Assembly (NCBI GenBank): GCA_040702975.1
Contig: CP159990.1
Location: 372,001 to 436,000, forward strand
Length of the DNA: 64,000 nt
Direction: 5' to 3'
Source of the DNA: Roseburia hominis
GTDB taxonomy: Bacteria; Bacillota; Clostridia; Lachnospirales; Lachnospiraceae
Every line of letters starts with the position of its first letter. Position 1 is the stretch's first letter. Below, piece after piece: positions 63,757 to 64,000 of the stretch. The notes beneath the pieces were generated by a model that saw only the letters and a program-made list of their open reading frames with translations, was not told the origin of the DNA and searched no databases. A program made the position numbers and the translations under genes.

Positions 63757-64000
63757 GATCAGGAAAAAGAAGGGATATGCAGCCGGGGTACTGGCGCTCA
63801 TTCTTGCCGTGTCGGGAATGCATCTTGTGGCGGCGAGAGCGGCGGGTGCTCTGAATCTTGCGGATCATACCTGCTCACTTACTCTGGAGACGACGGGCGT
63901 GGAGTTCGCGAAGGAGCTGTCCGAAGTGCCGGAGATCCCGGTGAAGTTATACAAGGTGGCTTCCATGGAGGAGACGGCGGATTATACAGTGGATACGGAT
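63749..64000 (+). CDS. Secreted pilin-like protein, cut by the window end
   Basis: The first 84 codons of a gene overlapping sortase 2 by 8 bp. Signal peptide about 1-32 (AAGVLALILAVSGMHLVAARA). The following text (LNLADHTCSLTLETTGVEF, IPVKLYKVASMEETADYTVD) resembles the first domain of SpaA/FctA-type pilins. AAGGAGGGAG precedes the ATG. It is probably a further pilin subunit served by the sortases. Confidence 0.75.
   Translation, partial: MNRIRKKKGYAAGVLALILAVSGMHLVAARAAGALNLADHTCSLTLETTGVEFAKELSEVPEIPVKLYKVASMEETADYTVDTD

Overview
The window looks like the chromosome of a gut-type Lachnospiraceae (Clostridia). The support is the gene order parA-parB-DUF4446-serS-DUF3881, three perfect Firmicute parS sites, strong GGAGG-type ribosome binding sites with GTG/TTG starts, and families typical of that group (DUF3881, DUF4446, DUF4869, EFR1 ferredoxin, PocR-AraC regulators, LPETG pili). 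I do not name a species. The parS sites and parAB suggest a position near the replication origin.

Layout. (1) 0-6.4 kb: NUDIX hydrolase, small membrane protein, parS cluster, parA, parB, DUF4446, serS, DUF3881. (2) 6.4-9.1 kb: tRNA-Arg(CCT), then an abiEi/abiEii locus whose toxin gene is broken, followed by fossil pieces of accessory genes. (3) 9.1-14.6 kb: an apparently MarR-controlled cassette of a PatB/MalY-type C-S lyase, two membrane proteins (one DUF5058), an M19 dipeptidase, peptidase T and the MarR gene; I read it as possible uptake and breakdown of cysteinyl peptides or conjugates. (4) 14.7-21.7 kb: EFR1 ferredoxin, then a PocR-AraC regulator divergent from a sugar operon (class II aldolase, fucose/arabinose-type isomerase, FGGY kinase, DUF4432 mutarotase-like). 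(5) 21.7-24.5 kb: DUF4143 ATPase, DUF4869 protein and a small P-loop protein, fragments of which also lie at 8.7 and 15.7 kb. (6) 24.5-51 kb: a rhamnoside-related region: a 1698-residue surface protein with an alpha-toroid glycosidase-like core, GH78 rhamnosidases, a sialate O-acetylesterase-like protein, a RelB/YoeB pair, an IS91-type element with a tyrosine recombinase, a second DUF4143 ATPase, an MBL hydrolase, GH1, ROK kinase, a flavin oxidoreductase, an AraC regulator, rhaB, rhaD and an isomerase. Several of these genes are broken (truncation, frameshift, amber codon, in-frame deletion). (7) 51-64 kb: a strongly structured RNA candidate, then a pilus operon: SARP-type regulator, two unusual cytoplasmic proteins, signal peptidase I, a 1793-residue LPETG adhesin, major pilin, two class C sortases and the start of another pilin.

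How parts work together. Rhamnosides would be cut by GH78 enzymes, further glycosides by GH1, and rhamnose would pass through an isomerase, RhaB and RhaD; no sugar transporter is seen here. In the pilus operon the signal peptidase and sortases would process and polymerise the LPETG proteins. Candidates for undescribed biology are the C-S lyase/peptidase/DUF5058 cassette, the DUF4143-DUF4869-P-loop module with 33-bp phased repeats, the four-helix RNA at 51.1 kb, and the adhesin with seven Cys-His repeats and a catalytically dead CHAP-like domain.
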